From Chitinophagales bacterium (GTDB taxonomy: Bacteria; Bacteroidota; Bacteroidia; Chitinophagales; BACL12): a stretch of DNA of 8,421 bases. The stretch spans positions 1 through 8,421 of the forward strand of contig JACMJP010000336.1 in the NCBI GenBank assembly GCA_014380545.1, in the 5' to 3' direction. Position numbers and translations under genes: made by a program. Under the pieces are notes generated by a model, which did not search any database, had not been told where the DNA came from, and saw only the letters and a list, made by a program, of their open reading frames with translations. Positions 7,001 through 8,421 of the stretch are shown here, piece after piece. Each line of letters starts with the position of its first letter. The first letter of the stretch is position 1.

Positions 7001-8343
7001 AATTTTTCTATGTGCGTTCAGCAAGCGGAAAATATGTTCCTGAAAAATATATTTATGCACCGGATAATTATTTAACCGCAGAACCGGGAACAACAGCAAA
7101 TATAAAAGTGAGTTCCGCAACAGAAGTGCATGCATTATACGTTTTACATTTCCGGGATAAAATAATTGAAAGTAAATGGATAGATATTGATGAAGAGCAA
7201 AAAACAATTCCGGTATCAATAAAAGAAGAATATCGTGGCGGCATGCAGGCTGAAATTATTTTTATAAAAGATAACCAGGTACACCAGCAAACATGGAATA
7301 TATATGTGCCGTGGATAAATAAAGATCTGAAAGTTTCTTTTGAAACATTCCGCAATAAATTGGAGCCGGGCAGTAAGGAAACATGGAAAATAAAAATAGA
7401 GGGAAAGAACGGCGAAAAAGTAGCCGCTGAATTTCTTGCGGGCATGTATGATGCAAGCCTCGATGCATTTAAAACACATAGCTGGAATTTTATTTACTGG
7501 CCTTCCTATTATAATTATAAATACTGGGGAAGCAGCGATGCTTTTGGAACAGCACAAAATTATGGATGGTTTGATACATGGAATAAATACGCAAATTATT
7601 CTTCCTTCGGTTATGATTACTTGAACTGGTTTGGATTGAATTTTTATAATTATAGAAATTACCAAAGAGGTGGGGATGTAATGTATTTTGCTGATGGCGT
7701 TGCTGCAGAGGAAATGGTCGAGAAGAAAGAAGCAGGGAATGTTTCTCTTGAAGGAGATTTTAAAAATAAAGATAAGGATGCTGATCAGGAATTGCCGACA
7801 ACTAATACTCTTGATGAACAGCAAACAAATAGTCAATTAACAGATGTGATTGTGCGCAGCAATTTAAATGAAACAGCATTTTTTTATCCGCATCTTGAAA
7901 CAGATAGTAATGGCGCAGTTATTTTTTCTTTTACCATGCCGGAAGCATTAACCAAATGGAATTTTATGGGCATTGCACATACAAAAGATCTGCAAAGCGG
8001 ACAAATTATGTATCCTATTATTACGCAAAAAGAATTGATGGTTGTTCCAAATGTCCCAAGATTTTTAAGAGAAGGGGATGAAATTTATTTAACTGCAAAA
8101 GTGAGCAACTTAACTGATAGCATTTTAAATGGAATGGCGTCGCTCGAAATTTTTGATGCAGTAACCATGGTTCCGCTTGATGCGCAATTTAATAATTTAA
8201 ATAAAATGCTTCCTATTGTAATGCTTGCAAAACAAAGCATTCCGCTAAGCTGGAAATTAAAAGTGCCGGAAGGAATACAAGCAATTGTCTACAGAGTGAG
8301 AGCGAAGGCAGAAAACTACTCAGATGGTGAAGAAAATGCATGA
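4096..8343 (+). CDS. A2M-family protein, cut by an in-frame TGA
   Basis: This is a very large secreted protein of the bacterial alpha-2-macroglobulin type (COG2373-like), whose relatives trap or inhibit proteases in the periplasm or at the cell surface. Residues 1-22 form a signal peptide without a good lipobox. A mostly helical region extends to about 490. Macroglobulin-type domains follow: an MG2-like stretch from about 505, TDRSIYRPGQ at 611-620, and VEEYKRPKF from 699. A bait-region-like domain includes AGMYDASLDAF near 1115-1125. A Tyr/Trp-rich segment (1129-1191) and an acidic linker (about 1203-1250) lead to the A2M core beginning ETAFFYP at 1259. The frame stops at a TGA at codon 1416, but family-like sequence continues in frame to the window edge. 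The C-terminal part, including any thioester site, is not visible. The ATG at 4096 directly precedes the signal peptide. A functional truncated protein seems unlikely. Confidence 0.9.
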   Translation: MNYNKIIFFAIALCATILIAAMNLNKTNFYPDDFEGYEKAWQAVQKFENDGLPQSALEKVEEILSYAKKENNGEQTIKAIIHKCKYTVQVQDDGNVKAIQIAEEELKSLTGTSKNILQSLLAEMYWNYYQQNRWQFMERTQTVNFDNTDIRTYDITTLFEKTRSLYIASLENGDELKQTSILKYDDILIKGDEYARLMRPALYDFLAHRVLDFLMNDETYLTQPAYNFEITGVIVFADDKTFANYTFKTTDSLSRKLYALQILQELTKMHLQDPYATAITDINLKRLQFAKVNARLENKEALYLEALLAHDKKYERDSSSTRYLYEIANYHHNLASKYQPLISDDYKWENKTAIEICDKAIARFPESFGAKNCRALKLSINYKSLQITAEKVIVPESLSRMLVSWKNVNTTYIKIVKLTEEDRSNTYLLNAEEKINYYKKLPAVNDWTQTLPDDGDFNQHSAEIKIPELKLGAYALMISENKDFELNDNGISVAQFWVSNISYIENRIDDGNMEFYVLDRTTGEPLKGAAIQSYKKEYDYNTRKYNKNKSKTYKTDDNGYFKLEENTGKEYQYISFKICCNGDTLDIDNDFYLNKPYKYENAKRNITYFFTDRSIYRPGQTIYFKGISVETDENNKPLNLITNQKTKVEFYDVNDQKVSEIELKTNDYGSFSGSFIAPSGLLNGEMHITNGYGDTYISVEEYKRPKFYVQFDEVKGSFVLNDTITVTGNAIAYSGNNIDNAKVSYRVVRNASFPYWYDYYWWRPYPSSPQMEITHGETITDVTGKFIIDFKAIPDASINKDQKPQFTYTVYADVIDINGETRSGNTSASVGYISQLIDIIVPQTINRDSIHKIYISTTNLNYAFEPTEGNITISKLNSPDRLFRNRLWAQPDKYIIPEEEYHKIFPHDFYKNENDERTWQVGKQTAQIKFNTADTNIVEIDPAKWEEGFYKLELKSKDKITGEEIKKEQFFYVRSASGKYVPEKYIYAPDNYLTAEPGTTANIKVSSATEVHALYVLHFRDKIIESKWIDIDEEQKTIPVSIKEEYRGGMQAEIIFIKDNQVHQQTWNIYVPWINKDLKVSFETFRNKLEPGSKETWKIKIEGKNGEKVAAEFLAGMYDASLDAFKTHSWNFIYWPSYYNYKYWGSSDAFGTAQNYGWFDTWNKYANYSSFGYDYLNWFGLNFYNYRNYQRGGDVMYFADGVAAEEMVEKKEAGNVSLEGDFKNKDKDADQELPTTNTLDEQQTNSQLTDVIVRSNLNETAFFYPHLETDSNGAVIFSFTMPEALTKWNFMGIAHTKDLQSGQIMYPIITQKELMVVPNVPRFLREGDEIYLTAKVSNLTDSILNGMASLEIFDAVTMVPLDAQFNNLNKMLPIVMLAKQSIPLSWKLKVPEGIQAIVYRVRAKAENYSDGEENA

Positions 8344-8421
8344 CCTGTTCTAACAAACAGAATGCTGGTTACAGAAAGTTTGCCGCTGCCGATAAGATGG
8401 GGACAAACAAAAACATTTTCG
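8344..8421 (+). pseudogene. In-frame continuation of the A2M gene after the TGA
   Basis: The 26 codons after the TGA are open to the window edge in the same frame and begin PVLTNRMLVTESLPL. From memory, this is the sequence that follows ENAL in Bacteroidota A2M homologues. The break is therefore a substitution, not a frameshift, and the expected Leu codon TTA would become TGA by one base change. An ATG at 8362-8364, 18 nt after the stop, could in principle restart translation. Confidence 0.7.

Noticed and set aside
7216..7836. Minus-strand 206-codon frame opposite the A2M gene
   Set aside because: It is a shadow of the A2M frame, rich in Ile, Phe and Cys from reverse-read AT-rich codons.
8341..8343. 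TGA read as an amino acid (alternative genetic code)
   Set aside because: The rho and lipoprotein genes both end in TGA, every Trp codon in the long A2M frame is TGG, and the position appears to need Leu, so reassigned TGA is not supported.

Overview
The window looks like Bacteroidota DNA, plausibly Chitinophagia or Saprospiria. It is AT-rich and lacks clear Shine-Dalgarno sites. It carries a Bacteroidota-style Rho with a long charged insert and a large alpha-2-macroglobulin (A2M) family protein of the kind common in that phylum. It also has a promoter matching the Bacteroidota consensus (TTG, then TAnnTTTG). The assignment rests on protein resemblance and was not searched.

Layout. Positions 1-398 hold no gene I can support. 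They contain two large nested palindromes (70-207 and 258-388), a 12-bp perfect palindrome and a 10-bp direct repeat. Positions 399-1010 (minus strand) encode a small predicted lipoprotein of unknown function. It is framed by a 15-bp inverted repeat (380-394 and 994-1008), and one copy of that repeat overlaps its start codon. Its likely promoter (1025-1053) lies outside the repeat-bounded unit, inside or next to a hairpin at 1039-1078. Positions 1098-1991 (minus) are a decayed Xer-like tyrosine recombinase with two compensating frameshifts, a nonsense codon near the end and a lost catalytic His. An intrinsic terminator (2049-2073) separates it from an intact rho gene (2116-3642, minus). Positions 3643-4095 are intergenic, with nested inverted repeats and a plus-strand terminator-like hairpin. 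Positions 4096-8343 (plus) encode most of a secreted A2M-family protein. It is interrupted by an in-frame TGA at 8341-8343, after which recognisable A2M sequence continues in the same frame to the window edge.

How it fits together. Rho and A2M look like ordinary chromosomal genes transcribed away from each other. The left 2 kb looks like an accessory island. A lone lipoprotein gene sits in a unit bounded by inverted repeats, with a large palindrome at its 3' side and a promoter outside the unit, next to a dead tyrosine recombinase. This resembles the logic of integron cassettes, but the motifs do not match the canonical attC consensus and the recombinase lacks the IntI-specific insertion, so the analogy is an inference. 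The strongest single anomaly is the apparent nonsense codon in the A2M gene.
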